Shown: positions 13,896 to 14,030 of the stretch, piece after piece
Layout: each line of letters starts with the position of its first letter
Position numbering within the stretch: the stretch's first letter is position 1
NCBI GenBank assembly: GCA_948960675.1
Contig: CARDPF010000050.1
Coordinates: 1 to 14,030 of the forward strand
Reading direction: 5' to 3'
DNA: 14,030 nt
DNA from: an uncultured Eisenbergiella sp.
Lineage (GTDB): Bacteria > Bacillota > Clostridia > Lachnospirales > Lachnospiraceae
Translations under genes and position numbers: made by a program
Notes under the pieces: model-generated
What the model was told of the DNA's origin: nothing
The model's database searches: none
The model's input: only the letters and a program-made list of their open reading frames with translations

Positions 13896-13929
13896 AAAAA
13901 AACCGTGAAATTCATGGAAATCATTACGG
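13896..13929 (-). terminator. Terminator of the gene upstream of ftsH
   Basis: On the minus strand CCGTAA (13929-13924) pairs with TTCACGG-side bases ending at 13903 (CCGT/ACGG plus G-U and A-U pairs), with an inner ATT/AAT stem, followed by seven T (13902-13896). It isolates ftsH from upstream transcription. Confidence 0.6.
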
Positions 13930-13936
13930 CTTAGGT

Positions 13937-13990
13937 AACATTGCAAACAACAATGTCATGATGTTGGCCGTGAACCAATGTCATTAAGTT
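13937..13990. repeat. Intergenic repeat cluster, copy B
   Basis: The stretch holds ACATTG-CAAACAA-CAATGT (a 6-bp inverted repeat), CAATGTCAT twice (13951-13959 and 13976-13984), and TTGG-CCGTGAA-CCAA (13964-13978). The part 13975-13990 matches 3074-3089 at 14 of 16 bases. Confidence 0.45.
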
Positions 13991-14030
13991 TAGCCATGCG
14001 CCCGGACGGCGTGCCGGTAGTCTGGGGATG
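13990..14030 (-). CDS. Possible 3' end of an unidentified gene
   Basis: One minus-strand frame reads SPDYRHAVRAHG and stops with TAA at 13992-13990, just where the sequence changes from GC-rich to AT-rich repeat spacer. Only 12 codons are visible, no family can be named, and other frames are also open over this distance. Confidence 0.2.
   Translation of the reverse strand, partial: SPDYRHAVRAHG

Overview
The window looks like chromosome of a Clostridia bacterium, most likely family Lachnospiraceae. The evidence is the gene set and order (ftsH, uvrC, hprK, ROK glucokinase, murB, rapZ, whiA, HPr-like protein), a mid-range GC content, AGGAGG-type ribosome binding sites and AT-rich intergenic spacers with TATAAT promoters. 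No rRNA, tRNA, CRISPR, phage or insertion sequence was recognised. All convincing genes are on the minus strand, so transcription runs from high to low coordinates.

Reading in the direction of transcription: the right edge (13990-14030) may hold the last codons of an unidentified gene, followed by a palindrome-rich spacer, a terminator (13896-13929) and a strong promoter (13866-13894). The promoter drives an mRNA leader of about 138 nt that contains a tandem-Trp small ORF and an intrinsic terminator, then ftsH (11529-13721). A 304-base spacer full of hairpins separates ftsH from a compact seven-gene cluster: uvrC, hprK, glcK, murB, rapZ, whiA and crh-like (11212 down to 4094). Gaps are 45 nt (uvrC-hprK), about 110 nt, about 170 nt, a 2-nt overlap (murB-rapZ), 5 nt and 13 nt. 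Next come a lipid kinase gene, fba (class II aldolase) with its own promoter region and a strong terminator, a DedA membrane protein, and a lipoprotein with its own consensus promoter and a terminator near the left edge.

The central cluster links sugar-responsive regulation to growth. HprK phosphorylates Ser46 of HPr-like proteins and the Crh-like protein here keeps Ser46. GlcK and Fba handle glucose and fructose-bisphosphate, the metabolite HprK senses in related bacteria. MurB, RapZ and WhiA tie to cell wall synthesis and division.

No large unknown system is visible; most of the coding content is conserved housekeeping. The more unusual material is small: the ftsH leader with Trp-Trp ORF and attenuator-like terminator, a Crh-like protein with Glu at the histidine phosphorylation position, a possible leaderless 50-codon ORF in front of fba, mutually exclusive hairpins between crh and the lipid kinase gene, and palindromic intergenic repeats of which two related copies lie about 11 kb apart.
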